Origin: Chloroflexota bacterium
GTDB lineage: Bacteria; Chloroflexota; Anaerolineae; UBA1429
DNA length: 37,570 nt
Reading direction: 5' to 3'
Assembly (NCBI GenBank): GCA_012841405.1
Contig: DUUT01000051.1
Coordinates: 1-37,570 of the forward strand
Position 1 is the first letter of the stretch. Every line of letters begins with the position of its first letter. Positions 22,522 to 31,476 of the stretch are shown here, piece after piece. The position numbers were made by a program, and so were the translations under genes. The notes under the pieces are model-generated. The model was given only the letters and a program-made list of their open reading frames with translations, made no database searches and was not told the DNA's origin.

Positions 22522-22568
22522 TTGACATCCACGCATCGCTCTGCTACTATATCCATATACGATATATC
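22522..22568 (+). promoter_or_regulatory. Promoter and candidate operator of the PadR operon
   Basis: TTGACA (22522-22527), 17-base spacer, TACTAT (22545-22550): the best promoter in the window. It runs straight into an A+T-rich stretch with the palindrome GATATATC (22561-22568) flanked on each side by ATAC, over the likely transcription start. PadR-type repressors commonly bind such A+T-rich dyads at their own promoters, so autoregulation is likely (inference). Confidence 0.7.
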
Positions 22569-22603
22569 ATACACGGATGTAAATCTTCGAGGTGAGGGTG
22601 CAT

Positions 22604-22981
22604 ATGCCACAGCAACGCGAGCCAGAAAAGCTCCTCCCGCTGACGCCGGCGGTGTTTCATATACTCCTATCGCTGGCTGACGCGGAGCGCCATGGGTACG
22701 GTATCATAAAGCAGGTGGAGGCGGATACGGATGGGCGGGTGCGGATGGGGCCGGGCACGCTCTATGGCACCATCAAGCGCCTACTGGCGGCCGGCCTTGT
22801 CGTCGAGACGGAGGAGCGCCCCGATCCCGAGATGGACGATGAGCGGCGGCGCTACTATCGCCTCACGGATTGGGGGCGGCGCGTCCTGACGGCCGAGACG
22901 GAGCGGCTCGAGGCGTTGCTCCGCCTCGCCCAGCAAAAGGACGTGGTGCGCGCCCTGCGGTTTCGGGAGGGCGACGCATGA
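22604..22981 (+). CDS. PadR-family transcriptional regulator
   Basis: A winged-helix regulator of the PadR type, 125 residues. The start at ATG 22604 follows GAGGTGAGG. The N-terminal winged helix reads LTPAVFHILLSLADAERHGYGIIKQVEADTDGRVRMGPGTLYGTIKRLLAAGLVVE (about 12-68), with the family signatures HGYGI and GTLYGTIKRL. Wing: DERRRYYRLTDWGRRVL. A short C-terminal helix ends the protein. Its stop overlaps the start of the following membrane protein as ATGA, so the two are translationally coupled. PadR proteins often control the neighbouring membrane protein or transporter; the ligand is unknown. Confidence 0.93.
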   Translation: MPQQREPEKLLPLTPAVFHILLSLADAERHGYGIIKQVEADTDGRVRMGPGTLYGTIKRLLAAGLVVETEERPDPEMDDERRRYYRLTDWGRRVLTAETERLEALLRLAQQKDVVRALRFREGDA

Positions 22982-24201
22982 CGGCGACCAAGGCACAGGT
23001 GGGTTTCAGCGACCCCTCGGTGCGTGTCTATGCCGCCCTCGTCCGGTTGTACCCCCGGAGACATCGGCGGGCGTATGGCCCGGCAATGGTACAGCTCTTT
23101 CGCGATCAGGTGCGCGATGCACGGGCGAGTGGTGCGCGAGAGCTGCTGTCCCTCTTCTTGCGGACGGTGGTCGATCTGATCGGCTCCGTGGCGCGCGAGC
23201 ACGGCAGCGCCATCGGCATCGGCGAACCGCTCGGCGGGTGGCGCTATCCGCGAGCGCTGTGGTGGCAGGCGTTGCTGGCGGCGATGCCGGGGCTGCTGCT
23301 CATCGCCGGTGACCAACGTCTGTTCCGGCTCGTGTTTCCGCGGGTGCCCTACCCCCATCCGGCCGTCATGCCGCTTCTCGCGGTGGCGGGGTGTCTGGCG
23401 ATCATGGTGTTCGCCATAGTGCGCGAGCGCCGCCTGGCGGATTGGGCCTTTCCAGCGGCCGGGGTGTTCGCCACCTACCTGCCCTATGCCGCCGCGCTCG
23501 TCTGGCGCGACGGGGCCGGGCCGGTCTGGTCATCGATTGGGATCCCGCTGATCGTGCTCATTCTCGGCTCCTTCGCGGGGATGGCGACCGTCGTACGCCA
23601 CCGCCTCGGGTCCGGCGCACTGCCCCGGTGGGCCTGGATGGTGGCGGGGCTGTCGCTCGTGGTCCTCGGCGCGCACGCCATCCATGAGGCGTCCTACACG
23701 CACCCCTGGCGCTGGGAGACGGTGCTCATGGTGCAGTGGCGCTGGCTGTACTTTACGTTGCTCCTGGGGATGCCGCTCCTCTGCGCGGCCACCATTGCAC
23801 CTACGCGCGGCACGCGGGCGGTGCTCCTCGTGTTGCCGGTAGCGGTGTGGTGGTCGGTTGGAATGGTGGTTGAACCAGCACAGTTCGCTGCCGCGCGATC
23901 GGGAGATCGCCTCTTGCAGATTGCCGTTGACCAGCTACCGGCGGCGGTGTTGCTCGTGGGCATGCCGGTAGCGTTGCTGCGGGTGCGGACGGCGGCCTAT
24001 CAGGCGATGGCGCTGCTTATGGCGAGTATAGGCACCATGCTGGCTGTTGAGCTGCTCTGCATCAGGGTGCTCCCGACGTATGGAGCGCCCGCCCTGAGCA
24101 TCTGTCGTGGCGGCATGGCGCTGCAGTTGGCTGTGTCGATGGCGTTCGTCACGGCGCTCTTTGCCCTGGCTCGGGCGACGCAGATGGATTGGGTGGTGTA
24201 G
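22978..24201 (+). CDS. Multi-span membrane protein paired with PadR
   Basis: 407 residues. ATG 22978 overlaps the PadR stop by ATGA. The N-terminal 70 residues, VYAALVRLYPRRHRRAYGPAMVQLFRDQVRDARASG, match the cytoplasmic start seen on many PadR-associated membrane proteins and permeases (LYPR-x-R-x-x-YG-x-x-M-x-x-x-F-x-D). The rest holds about ten hydrophobic segments (from about residue 92 to the C-terminus) with few charged residues. No transporter signature is visible. It is likely the regulated partner or target of the PadR protein; a role in sensing or envelope stress is inference. A terminator follows at 24274-24314. Confidence 0.78.
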   Translation: MTATKAQVGFSDPSVRVYAALVRLYPRRHRRAYGPAMVQLFRDQVRDARASGARELLSLFLRTVVDLIGSVAREHGSAIGIGEPLGGWRYPRALWWQALLAAMPGLLLIAGDQRLFRLVFPRVPYPHPAVMPLLAVAGCLAIMVFAIVRERRLADWAFPAAGVFATYLPYAAALVWRDGAGPVWSSIGIPLIVLILGSFAGMATVVRHRLGSGALPRWAWMVAGLSLVVLGAHAIHEASYTHPWRWETVLMVQWRWLYFTLLLGMPLLCAATIAPTRGTRAVLLVLPVAVWWSVGMVVEPAQFAAARSGDRLLQIAVDQLPAAVLLVGMPVALLRVRTAAYQAMALLMASIGTMLAVELLCIRVLPTYGAPALSICRGGMALQLAVSMAFVTALFALARATQMDWVV

Positions 24202-24273
24202 GCCAGCCGCACACCGCTGATCGACGGCGAGCAGGCGGCGACAGATGGCGCCTCGTCGGTCGAGAAGAGGACG

Positions 24274-24314
24274 CAAGGCACGAAGGGGGATTGTGCTCCT
24301 TCGCGCCTTGTTTT
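24274..24314 (+). terminator. Intrinsic terminator of the PadR operon
   Basis: CAAGGCACGAAGG (24274-24286) pairs with CCTTCGCGCCTTG (24298-24310) with one mismatch, followed by TTTT (24311-24314). Confidence 0.8.
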
Positions 24315-24325
24315 GTGAAAGGCTC

Positions 24326-24460
24326 GGTAGTGTCTGGAAAAAGGGCCACAGTGTCGTTCTACGCGTGGCGAGAAACCTTGACGATGGGCGTCACGGCCCC
24401 TCGCTTACGCTCGGGGCGACATCGTTTCTACGTCGGGTGCGTTTTCAGACATGGCCTAGT
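24326..24460 (+). repeat. Dispersed 135-bp repeat, copy A (MITE-like)
   Basis: Shares its whole length with copy B (32596-32730) and its first 74 bases with copy C (37391-37464). Conserved blocks include TGTCTGGAAAAAGGGCC at the left, GATGGGCGTCA in the middle and CATCGTTTCTA to the right. The ends are an imperfect inverted repeat: TGTCTGGAAAA at the left, TTTTCAGACA at the right. There is no room for a transposase. The right end lies 3 bases from the stop codon of the YibE/F gene. Confidence 0.75.
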
Positions 24461-24463
24461 GGA

Positions 24464-25621
24464 TCAGTTGGTGCGCGGCGTGGCCTCCTCGGTGGCGGTG
24501 CTGGCATCGATCATGGCCACAGACGCCAAGAACGTCGTAAGCGGCACCGCGGCGATGAGCCCCAGGCTGGACACCATCATGCGTACGATCTCTTCGGCAA
24601 TGATCTCATAGTTGATCAGCTGCCAGAAGGGTTGGGCACTGTCGTTGAGCAGGAGGAGGAGGGGCATGGCGGCACCGGCATAGACGAGCACGAGCGTGTT
24701 CACCATGGAGGCGATGTGATCGCGTCCGACAGCCATGGCGCTGCGGAAGAGCTGCCGGAACGAGGCGAGGGGGGTGGCAGCCTTGAGTTGCTGCACGATG
24801 GCGGCCTGCGAGACGGTGACGTCGTCCAGCACGCCGAGAACGCCCACGATGATACCCGCGAGGAGCAACCCCTTGACATCGATGGCGCCAACGCCCGTCA
24901 CCTGCAGGAAGCCCGCCTCCTCGGAGGCGTACCCCGTGAGATAGGCGCCGTCTACGAACAGGCGTGCCAACAGACCCGTGAGGGCCAGCGATATCGCCGT
25001 GCTGATGACGGCCACTGTCGTCTTGCGGTTCACGCCGTGGGACAGGTAGAACGTGATCGGGACGGTGAGGGCCGACCCGATGACGGCCACGGTCACGGGA
25101 TCATCCCCGGCGGCGATGCGCGGCAGGATAAAGAGCACGATCACGGCGAAGGAGAGGGCCATCCCCAGGAGGGCAAAGGCACCGCGCTTGCGTCCCGCGG
25201 CGATGACGGCGGCGACAAAGAGCAGGAACATCCATGCCAGCGGGCCACGGCGCACGGGCCCCGAGATATAGAACGCCTCACGCCCAGAGGGCTCTTGGGC
25301 GCGGACCACCATGACGCGCTGCCCCTCGTGATAGTGCTGCAGGTCCGTCAGGGCGTAGGCGACGTGTTCAACGGCGATGACGCGTCCGCGCTGCGCGCCG
25401 CTGGTGAGCGTCAGCTCGAGCACCTGATAGTGCTGCGGCTGGCCCATGACCTCGGTATCGCCCTCTTCGAGGATGGCGTTGACCACCCCCTCCCACACAT
25501 CCTCTCTGGGAGGCGCTGGGCTCGTAGCGCTCTCGGCGGCGCTGGGCAGGGGCAGGCTCAGAGAAAGGACTGCGATGACGACCAGTGATGCGACGAGATG
25601 GCGTGGGGTGCTGGTGTGCAC
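24464..25621 (-). CDS. YibE/F-family membrane protein
   Basis: 385 residues. The start is GTG 25621 with GAGGAAC about 8 bases upstream, followed by a signal peptide (HLVASLVVIAVLSLSLPLPSAAES). A soluble β segment follows (VWEGVVNAILEEGDTE... QHYQVLELTLTSGAQRGRVIAVEH, about 42-95), then about eight hydrophobic segments. The family block GVGAIDVKGLLLAGIIVGVLGVLDDVTVSQAAIV (about 240-275) is clear. YibE/F proteins are widespread, with unknown biochemical function; one proposal is a transport role. It is on its own on the minus strand, and repeat copy A abuts its 3' end. Confidence 0.9.
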   Translation of the reverse strand: MHTSTPRHLVASLVVIAVLSLSLPLPSAAESATSPAPPREDVWEGVVNAILEEGDTEVMGQPQHYQVLELTLTSGAQRGRVIAVEHVAYALTDLQHYHEGQRVMVVRAQEPSGREAFYISGPVRRGPLAWMFLLFVAAVIAAGRKRGAFALLGMALSFAVIVLFILPRIAAGDDPVTVAVIGSALTVPITFYLSHGVNRKTTVAVISTAISLALTGLLARLFVDGAYLTGYASEEAGFLQVTGVGAIDVKGLLLAGIIVGVLGVLDDVTVSQAAIVQQLKAATPLASFRQLFRSAMAVGRDHIASMVNTLVLVYAGAAMPLLLLLNDSAQPFWQLINYEIIAEEIVRMMVSSLGLIAAVPLTTFLASVAMIDASTATEEATPRTN

Positions 25622-25736
25622 GATGTCGGTTCCTCGAGATTGGGCTGTGCGACAATATCAGTACGGCACCGTCGGCGCAGTGACCGCCAGCGGGGTGGCT
25701 GGCGTGTGCGCTACGGGATGGCACGCATCGCAGCGG

Positions 25737-26675
25737 CTAGCGGCTCGGTGGTGTTTGCGTCGCCGAGTCCGCGTCCGTCGGTGCAGCGAGCGCCCTTGGG
25801 CTGACAAAGATGAGTAGAGCGGCAAAGAGAAAACCGAGCGATCCGATGACGCCCACAGGGAGGGGTCCGAGGAGGGGGTTCGGCTCTCCCTGGATGAATA
25901 GGATTCCCAGGCCGGCGATGCCGTTGATGGCCGCATGGCCGATGACGGCGGGCCACACACTACCGCCACGTATCGTCACCCAGCCCAGGAGGGCGGAAAA
26001 GAGCACGGTGATCCATACGAACATCAGAATTCCAGACCATGGCGCTCCCGGGTAGGTGAGGCCATAGTTGTGGCCCATGGCGATGATCGGCGCGTGCCAC
26101 AGCCCCCAGATGACGCCTACCAGGAGCGTGGCGGTGCGGCCGCCGAGGGGCATCAGCTTGGGTTGGAGGTAGGCGCGCCAGCCGAACTCTTCGCCAAAGG
26201 TGAAAGCGCCGTTGAGCACTGGCGCCAGGAGCATCGCCTGGATGAGCTGCGCAATGATGATGATCCGCGGATCGATGGAGGCGCCCGGCGGTAGGAGCTC
26301 CATCACCACGCCGTGCGAAGGATCATAGTACATCGGATAGAGCGCGAAAAAGATGCCCAGCCCGATGACGGTCAGGATGCCCGGCAGAAACCACGCCGCC
26401 AGCCAGTAGGGCCAACCGCGACGCAGGTTCGGCCGCAGCCAGACGTCCTCCCAGCCCTCGCGCGTGATGATGCGCGTCAGGATGTGCGCGATGGCGGGAG
26501 ACGACATGACGCCCACCGCCAGCAGCACCGTCGCTAGGGAGACGTTGAGCGCGGGGATAAGCACGGGCGAGTTCACCAGCCCGCCGGTAAGATAGACCAC
26601 CAGCGCCACCGCCCATGCGATGCCAAAGGCAAGGGCCACAAAGATGGCGATGCGACGCCGATCGATGGAATTCAT
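25737..26675 (-). CDS. CPBP-family intramembrane metalloprotease (Abi/CAAX-type)
   Basis: A membrane protease of the CPBP (CAAX processing/bacteriocin immunity) family, 312 residues. GGAGAG lies about 6 bases before ATG 26675; the open frame upstream lacks membrane character. Catalytic motifs: FGEEFGWRAYLQPKL (E162, E163, R167), GLWHAP (H194), and a later HAAIN near residue 250. About eight hydrophobic segments. Bacterial members process or protect against peptides and proteins at the membrane; substrates are usually unknown. It follows the acetamidase/HAD pair on the same strand after 121 bases, and may have its own promoter. Confidence 0.9.
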   Translation of the reverse strand: MNSIDRRRIAIFVALAFGIAWAVALVVYLTGGLVNSPVLIPALNVSLATVLLAVGVMSSPAIAHILTRIITREGWEDVWLRPNLRRGWPYWLAAWFLPGILTVIGLGIFFALYPMYYDPSHGVVMELLPPGASIDPRIIIIAQLIQAMLLAPVLNGAFTFGEEFGWRAYLQPKLMPLGGRTATLLVGVIWGLWHAPIIAMGHNYGLTYPGAPWSGILMFVWITVLFSALLGWVTIRGGSVWPAVIGHAAINGIAGLGILFIQGEPNPLLGPLPVGVIGSLGFLFAALLIFVSPRALAAPTDADSATQTPPSR

Positions 26676-26703
26676 GGAGTCTCTCCAGGAATAGCGATTA
26701 TCC

Positions 26704-26723
26704 GTTCGCAGCCCTCGGCGAAC
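26704..26723 (-). promoter_or_regulatory. Short dyad upstream of the CPBP protease gene
   Basis: GTTCGC (26704-26709) and GCGAAC (26718-26723) form a perfect 6-bp dyad with an 8-base centre. On the minus strand a GATAAT lies just downstream of it and could be a -10 box, which would put the dyad in the spacer. The -35 is poor, so this is a weak candidate. Confidence 0.25.
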
Positions 26724-26796
26724 ACGGGGGTTGGCGCTCGCCTCGTGTCGCCTCAAGAGCATGTCGGGAAGGCCCATGCCTAGCGCCGGTGCGGCG

Positions 26797-27708
26797 TCAC
26801 TGCTTTGCTGGCAGTACGCTCTTGTCCAGCTTGCACACGACGCTATAGGCGGGGTCGATGACGTTGGCGATCTCGTAGCGCACACACTGGCCGAGGAGGA
26901 CGTGCGCGCCGAGCGCGTCGAGGCCGTAATCCTGCTGCAGCCAGCGCAGCATCTCGCTGGTGGAGTGCTGCAGTGCCTGATCCAGGGGGCGCGCGTTGCC
27001 TACGGCAAAGATGGATGTGGCATCCTCACCACGGGGCCAGCTGATGGGCCAGTCCTTGATGAGGCGCAGGGTAAACTCGACCTCCATAGACACTTCGATG
27101 CCAGAGCCCAGGATCTCACCGTCGGCCTGCAGAGCGTGGCCATCCCCCACGAAAAAGAGGGCGCCGGGCTCAGACACGGGCAGGTACGCCGTCACCCCGG
27201 CCCGGAAACCGCGATAGTCCATGTTGCCGCCATGCTGCGCCGACGTGCCCGAGGAGATGGCCTGACGGCGCGAGGGCGCCACGCCAAAGCAGCCGACCAT
27301 CGGGTCGAGGGGGTACGTCACGCATCCCAGACGCGTCTCCGGGTCCGCCAGGGTGGCCGTGTTCGCGGCGATGTCCAGCTCCCAATGCGCCAGCAGCTCT
27401 TCAGGAAAGTCGCGTACGTCGGCGGGGTCGACGACGTTCGGTCGGAGGACGGCGCTGTTCCAGCCGGTGGCGCGGCTCGGCGTGATGCGGTGAAAGGTGA
27501 CGGCCAGCGTATCCCCGGGCTCGGCGCCCTCGACGAAAAAGGGGCCTGTCTGCGGATTTCCGCGCTCCGAGACCTGCTGGCCGCTGGCGTCATAGCCGCG
27601 AGCATCGATGGTGTCGGCGATGATGGTGTCGCCACTGTTCACGCGAAGCACCGGCTCGTAGGGGCCTAGAGCGGTGTAATAGCGGGTGGGGCGGAAGCGG
27701 TGTTTCAT
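26797..27708 (-). CDS. Acetamidase/formamidase-family amide hydrolase
   Basis: An amidohydrolase of the FmdA/AmdA family, 303 residues. ATG 27708 has CGGAGA about 6 bases upstream, and the frame start is fixed by the HAD stop 13 bases before. Family sequence: VLRVNSGDTIIADTIDARGYD, NPQTGPFFVEGAEPGDTLAVTFHRI, and LDPMVGCFGVAPSRRQAISSGTSAQHGGNMDYR, where GNMD is the characteristic box. C-terminal ...CVRYEIANVIDPAYSVVCKLDK is typical. Family members cleave formamide or short amides to ammonia. It is the second gene of a two-gene unit with the HAD phosphatase; this pairing has no obvious pathway meaning. Confidence 0.9.
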   Translation of the reverse strand: MKHRFRPTRYYTALGPYEPVLRVNSGDTIIADTIDARGYDASGQQVSERGNPQTGPFFVEGAEPGDTLAVTFHRITPSRATGWNSAVLRPNVVDPADVRDFPEELLAHWELDIAANTATLADPETRLGCVTYPLDPMVGCFGVAPSRRQAISSGTSAQHGGNMDYRGFRAGVTAYLPVSEPGALFFVGDGHALQADGEILGSGIEVSMEVEFTLRLIKDWPISWPRGEDATSIFAVGNARPLDQALQHSTSEMLRWLQQDYGLDALGAHVLLGQCVRYEIANVIDPAYSVVCKLDKSVLPAKQ

Positions 27709-27721
27709 GGCGGTCTCCGTT

Positions 27722-28486
27722 CTATGGGTGTATGTCGGCCACAGAGGGCACGATGCGGCTGGGCTGGTAGGGGTAACGAGCCACGTCCTCGCGGCGGGTG
27801 ACACCGGTGAGCACGAGGATCGTCTCCATGCCGCTCTCCACTCCAGCAATGATGTCCGTATCCATGCGATCGCCCACCATGATGGTGGCCTCCGAGTGGA
27901 CGCCCAGGTAGTTCAGGGCGTTGCGCATCATCAGGGGATTCGGCTTGCCCACGAAAAAGGGTGCCACGCCGGTGGCACGCTCGATGAGGGCGGCCATGGA
28001 TCCGGTGGCGGGTACAATACCCGACTCGGTCGGGCCGACGGGATCCGGATTGGTGGCGATGAAACGAGCGCCAGCGATGATGAGCCGGACGGCCTGCGTC
28101 ACCTGGGAAAAGCTATAGGTGTTCGTCTCGCCCAAGACGACATAATCTGGATCGTGATCGGTGATGATATAGTCGACGCTGTGAATGGCATCGAGCAGGC
28201 CACTCTCGCCGATCACAAAGGCCGTGCCCCGGGGCCGCTGAGAGGCGAGAAAGCGTGCCGTGGCCATCGCCGAGGTAAAGATGCGCCGGGGCTCTACGTG
28301 GAGACCGGTACGCGCCAGGCGATGGGCCAAGTCGGCCGGAGTGTAGAGGGGGTTGTTGGTGAGCACGAGGTACTCGGCGCCGCGCGCCTCGAGGCGCCTC
28401 AAGAAATCGTTGGCGCCGGGCACCATGGTGCGGCCGCGCACCAGCACCCCATCCATATCGATGACATAGCTCTTGGGCGGTTCCAT
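27722..28486 (-). CDS. HAD-IIA phosphatase (NagD-like)
   Basis: A haloacid-dehalogenase superfamily phosphatase of the NagD/PGP group, 254 residues. Start ATG 28486 with AAAGGCG upstream. Motif [12 protein letters not shown] (D10, D12). Motif [13 protein letters not shown]. Cap and motif III region: [10 protein letters not shown] (lysine). Motif [16 protein letters not shown]. NagD-type enzymes dephosphorylate nucleoside monophosphates and sugar phosphates. The first gene of the unit with the acetamidase (13 bases between them). Confidence 0.92.
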   Translation of the reverse strand: MEPPKSYVIDMDGVLVRGRTMVPGANDFLRRLEARGAEYLVLTNNPLYTPADLAHRLARTGLHVEPRRIFTSAMATARFLASQRPRGTAFVIGESGLLDAIHSVDYIITDHDPDYVVLGETNTYSFSQVTQAVRLIIAGARFIATNPDPVGPTESGIVPATGSMAALIERATGVAPFFVGKPNPLMMRNALNYLGVHSEATIMVGDRMDTDIIAGVESGMETILVLTGVTRREDVARYPYQPSRIVPSVADIHP

Positions 28487-28743
28487 CTGTCGCGCCTTTT
28501 GCCGTTCGCCGATGCTTGCCGGGAATGGTGGGCCAAGCACACCAAATCCATGATACCCGGCGATGCGCGCCGATGCAACCGATGGCGAGGCGCCAGTGAG
28601 CATCGGTGTGGGGCTTTTTTTTCGTGCAGGAACACGCTACACTGCGGACGCGCGATGGCCGGGCGGGCGGCGCGAGACCGCCGGACCATCCGCACATGGA
28701 ACCAGCAGACCGTCAACCACAGACAGTACCAGTGGAGGAACCC

Positions 28744-31329
28744 ATGGCCGCATCCGTGGATGGCCCACGTTCTACGCTGTTTCGCCCCCTGCCCTTCGAC
28801 GGGGGTACCCGAGTGGAGGACCTGGAGGCTGCCGGCCTCTCGCAAGAGATGACGGCAGCGGTAGAGTATGCGCCCACGGGCGCGTGTGTGTGCTGGGGCA
28901 TCCCCTTTGACGTCACGTCCGTTGCGGTCGTGTGCGACCGCCCGATCACCATCGCGTTGGAGCGGACGCATGCCCAGTGGCTCGTATTCATGCACACGTC
29001 CGATCAACGCCCGCTGGAGGCCGGTGAAGGAGGTATTATCTCCCCCATGCGAGGGGTTGGGCAGTTGGGCGAGCTCGCCGCCACCTATGTCGTGCTCTAC
29101 GCTGATGGTACCGAGGAACGTGTCCCCATTCGGCGCCGGTTCCAGTTGGGGGCGTTCGAGCGCATCTGGGGCGAGAACTGCTTTGAGGCCGTGGCCCACA
29201 CCAAACCGCAACCGGTGCGCCCGCATCACGAGCAGACCCATACCGACTGGGGGCGGAGCCAGATGCGTTCGACGCCGGCGGATTCGTGGCCATGGACGAA
29301 CTGGCTCTACGCCTGGGAGAACCCGCGTCCGGAGGCCACGATCGTCGGTGTGCGGACCGAGCCGGCCTCCGGCACGGTGGTGCTCTCCGGTCTGGCGGCG
29401 GGGGAGGGGCTGACGGCGCACCCACTACGGTGGGCGCGGCGCCGCAAAGCGCTCTTGACCCTGCCCGATGGCGTAGCCTTTGACCCCAGGTTGGACGAGA
29501 TGGGGCGGCTGCGGCAGGTGCAGCTCGATATGGGGCAGGTGATCAGCGCGACACTACGCCCCCTCTATCCCAACGAGCGGTGGGAGGGGACGTACAACAA
29601 CCAGCTACCTGCGATCCACGACGAGTCGCACAGCGGGAGGGTGCAGGTCCTGCTCGAGTACACCGCGCACCCGAACGCATGCTTCCACCTCGAGGGCGGC
29701 GAGGCCCTCGGCGTAGCTGATGTGGCTGCTGTGGGCGTGGAAGCCGAAGGGGTTCCCATCCGCCCGGTAGCCCCGGCGACACAGCGCGTCACCCTGCGCG
29801 CAGTCGAGCGCGGCAGCCGCAAACCGGTGCCAGTCAAGCTGCACGTCCACGGGGAAGCGGGCGAGTATCTCGCGCCGGTGGATCGGCATCGCATCCCCAA
29901 CACGGCCTGGTTTGAGGACTATTCGGTCGACTTTAGCCATCAGAACCTCCACCACACGACGTACATCCCAGGCGAGACGCGCATCGACCTCCCACTTGGG
30001 CGGGTGTACATCGAGGTCTCAAAGGGGTTTGAGATCAGGCCGGTCCGCCGTATGGTTGAGGTGACCCCTGAGACGGACGAGATCACTGTCGAGATCGAGC
30101 GCGTACTCCCCTGGCGGGAGCGTGGCTGGGTGACAGCGGATACGCACGTCCACTTTTTGTCGCCCATGTCGGCGCTGCTCGAGGGTGAGGCAGAGGGCGT
30201 CAACGTGGTCAACCTACTGGCCAGCCAGTGGGGCGAGCTGATGACCAACGTGGGCGATTTCGATGGCCGAACGACATGGGGTTCGAGGGAGGCGGGCGGC
30301 GATGGCGAGTACCTCGTGCGGGTGGGCACCGAGAATCGCCAGCACGTCCTGGGGCACATCTCGCTCCTGGGCTATGGTGGCCGCATCATCGCGCCGATGA
30401 CCACCGGCGGGTCCAACGAGTCCGCTCTGGGAGATCCCATCGAGATCCTGCTCACCGAATGGGCGCGCCAGTGCCACAAGCAGGGCGGGCTCGTGATCCT
30501 GCCCCACTTTCCCAACCCGCGGCTGGAGGGCGCCGCCGCCATCGTCAGTGGCGAGGTCGACGGCGTGGAGATGACCTCCTGGGGCGACCTCTACTCGGGC
30601 ATTAATCCTTACTCGCTGTCCGATTGGTACCGCTACCTGAACTGCGGGTACATGGTGGCGGCAGTGGGCGGCACCGACAAGATGACTGCGGCGACAGCCG
30701 TGGGCACGGTGCGTACCTATGCCAAGCTCGACGCTGGCCAGGCGTTCGACTACCAAGCCTGGATGGATGCCGTGCGTGCCGGCCGCACCTTTGCCACCTA
30801 CGGTCCGCTGATCGAGTTCGCTGCGGACGGTCATCCCATGGGCAGCCGGATCGCCATGTCGGCGACGGGCGGCACAGTGGACGTCGTGTGGCAGGCGGCC
30901 AGTGTGACAGTGCCTATGTCGCGAGTGGAGCTGATCGTCAACGGCGAGATCCGCGAGAGCGTGGCGGTGGACCCTGCGAACGCCTCGGGGCATTGGTCGG
31001 TGCGGGTGGACAAGAGCTCTTGGCTGGCGCTGCTCGTGCGTGGCCACTATCCCGATCAGCCCGAGATTGTGGCGGCGCACTCGACGCCGGTCATGGTGGA
31101 CGTGGAGGGTTTGCCTTTCCGCGCCGCTGCGGACGCGGTGACGATTCTCGAGCAGATCGAGGGCGCCATGGCCTACCTCGATACGGTGGGCACGCGCGCC
31201 GAGACGCGGGCGTACAAGCGCATGCGGCTGGTGCTCGAGGCAGCGCATCGCAGCATCCATAATCGGATGCACGCGCAAGGGCAGTACCACGACCACACAC
31301 CGACGACGGATCATCGGGAGCATCACTAG
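28744..31329 (+). CDS. CehA/McbA-type PHP-domain metallohydrolase, large
   Basis: 861 residues. GGAGG lies 6 bases before ATG 28744; an open upstream extension has no protein character. Residues 1-450 are an N-terminal β-rich region of unknown role. The PHP-like metallohydrolase domain starts at about 455 with GWVTADTHVHFLSPMSALLE (D466, H468, H470), then NVVNLLASQWGE, GHISLLGYGG and LVILPHFPNP, the histidines expected for metal binding, and AVGGTDKM near 640. A β domain closes the protein (GGTVDVVWQAASVTVPMSRVELIVNGE), and a His-rich tail ends it. Family members hydrolyse phosphoesters or carbamates; no substrate can be read. No signal peptide. The enolase-superfamily dehydratase follows on the same strand. 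Confidence 0.82.
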   Translation: MAASVDGPRSTLFRPLPFDGGTRVEDLEAAGLSQEMTAAVEYAPTGACVCWGIPFDVTSVAVVCDRPITIALERTHAQWLVFMHTSDQRPLEAGEGGIISPMRGVGQLGELAATYVVLYADGTEERVPIRRRFQLGAFERIWGENCFEAVAHTKPQPVRPHHEQTHTDWGRSQMRSTPADSWPWTNWLYAWENPRPEATIVGVRTEPASGTVVLSGLAAGEGLTAHPLRWARRRKALLTLPDGVAFDPRLDEMGRLRQVQLDMGQVISATLRPLYPNERWEGTYNNQLPAIHDESHSGRVQVLLEYTAHPNACFHLEGGEALGVADVAAVGVEAEGVPIRPVAPATQRVTLRAVERGSRKPVPVKLHVHGEAGEYLAPVDRHRIPNTAWFEDYSVDFSHQNLHHTTYIPGETRIDLPLGRVYIEVSKGFEIRPVRRMVEVTPETDEITVEIERVLPWRERGWVTADTHVHFLSPMSALLEGEAEGVNVVNLLASQWGELMTNVGDFDGRTTWGSREAGGDGEYLVRVGTENRQHVLGHISLLGYGGRIIAPMTTGGSNESALGDPIEILLTEWARQCHKQGGLVILPHFPNPRLEGAAAIVSGEVDGVEMTSWGDLYSGINPYSLSDWYRYLNCGYMVAAVGGTDKMTAATAVGTVRTYAKLDAGQAFDYQAWMDAVRAGRTFATYGPLIEFAADGHPMGSRIAMSATGGTVDVVWQAASVTVPMSRVELIVNGEIRESVAVDPANASGHWSVRVDKSSWLALLVRGHYPDQPEIVAAHSTPVMVDVEGLPFRAAADAVTILEQIEGAMAYLDTVGTRAETRAYKRMRLVLEAAHRSIHNRMHAQGQYHDHTPTTDHREHH

Positions 31330-31358
31330 GAGAGTGGCGGCGCGGGGGGCTGAAGCAC

Positions 31359-31406
31359 AGCCCGCGTAGGCGGGCTTGGCAGAGCTCAGGCGCCTTGTGC
31401 CTGAGC
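31359..31406 (+). repeat. Pair of short hairpins, REP-like, between CehA-type and dehydratase genes
   Basis: AGCCCGC (31359-31365), loop GTAG, GCGGGCT (31370-31376); then GCTCAGGC (31384-31391), 7-base loop, GCCTGAGC (31399-31406). The arrangement of short GC-rich hairpins with a GGGGGCTGAAGC stretch just before (from about 31345) recalls intergenic palindromic repeats in Chloroflexota genomes. A single copy is seen here, so the assignment is tentative. Confidence 0.4.
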
Positions 31407-31476
31407 CGTTAGCGCCGGACCTCGGCCCGCGGCGGCAGATGAAGCGAAATGCGTGCAGCAACGGAGGGCGCCATCC

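Noticed and set aside
24245-25588. A long open frame (447 codons) on the plus strand opposite the YibE/F gene
   Set aside because: Low-complexity His/Asp/Gly/Arg composition of an antisense frame in GC-rich DNA; the minus strand has a clear family match, a signal peptide and a ribosome site. It also crosses repeat copy A.
28570-28622. Hairpin CCGATGC/GCATCGG followed by a run of eight T in the leader of the CehA-type gene, as a terminator or attenuator
   Set aside because: The stem ends 8 bases before the T run and its loop is large; no upstream plus-strand gene needs a terminator here. Kept out of the feature list for lack of support.
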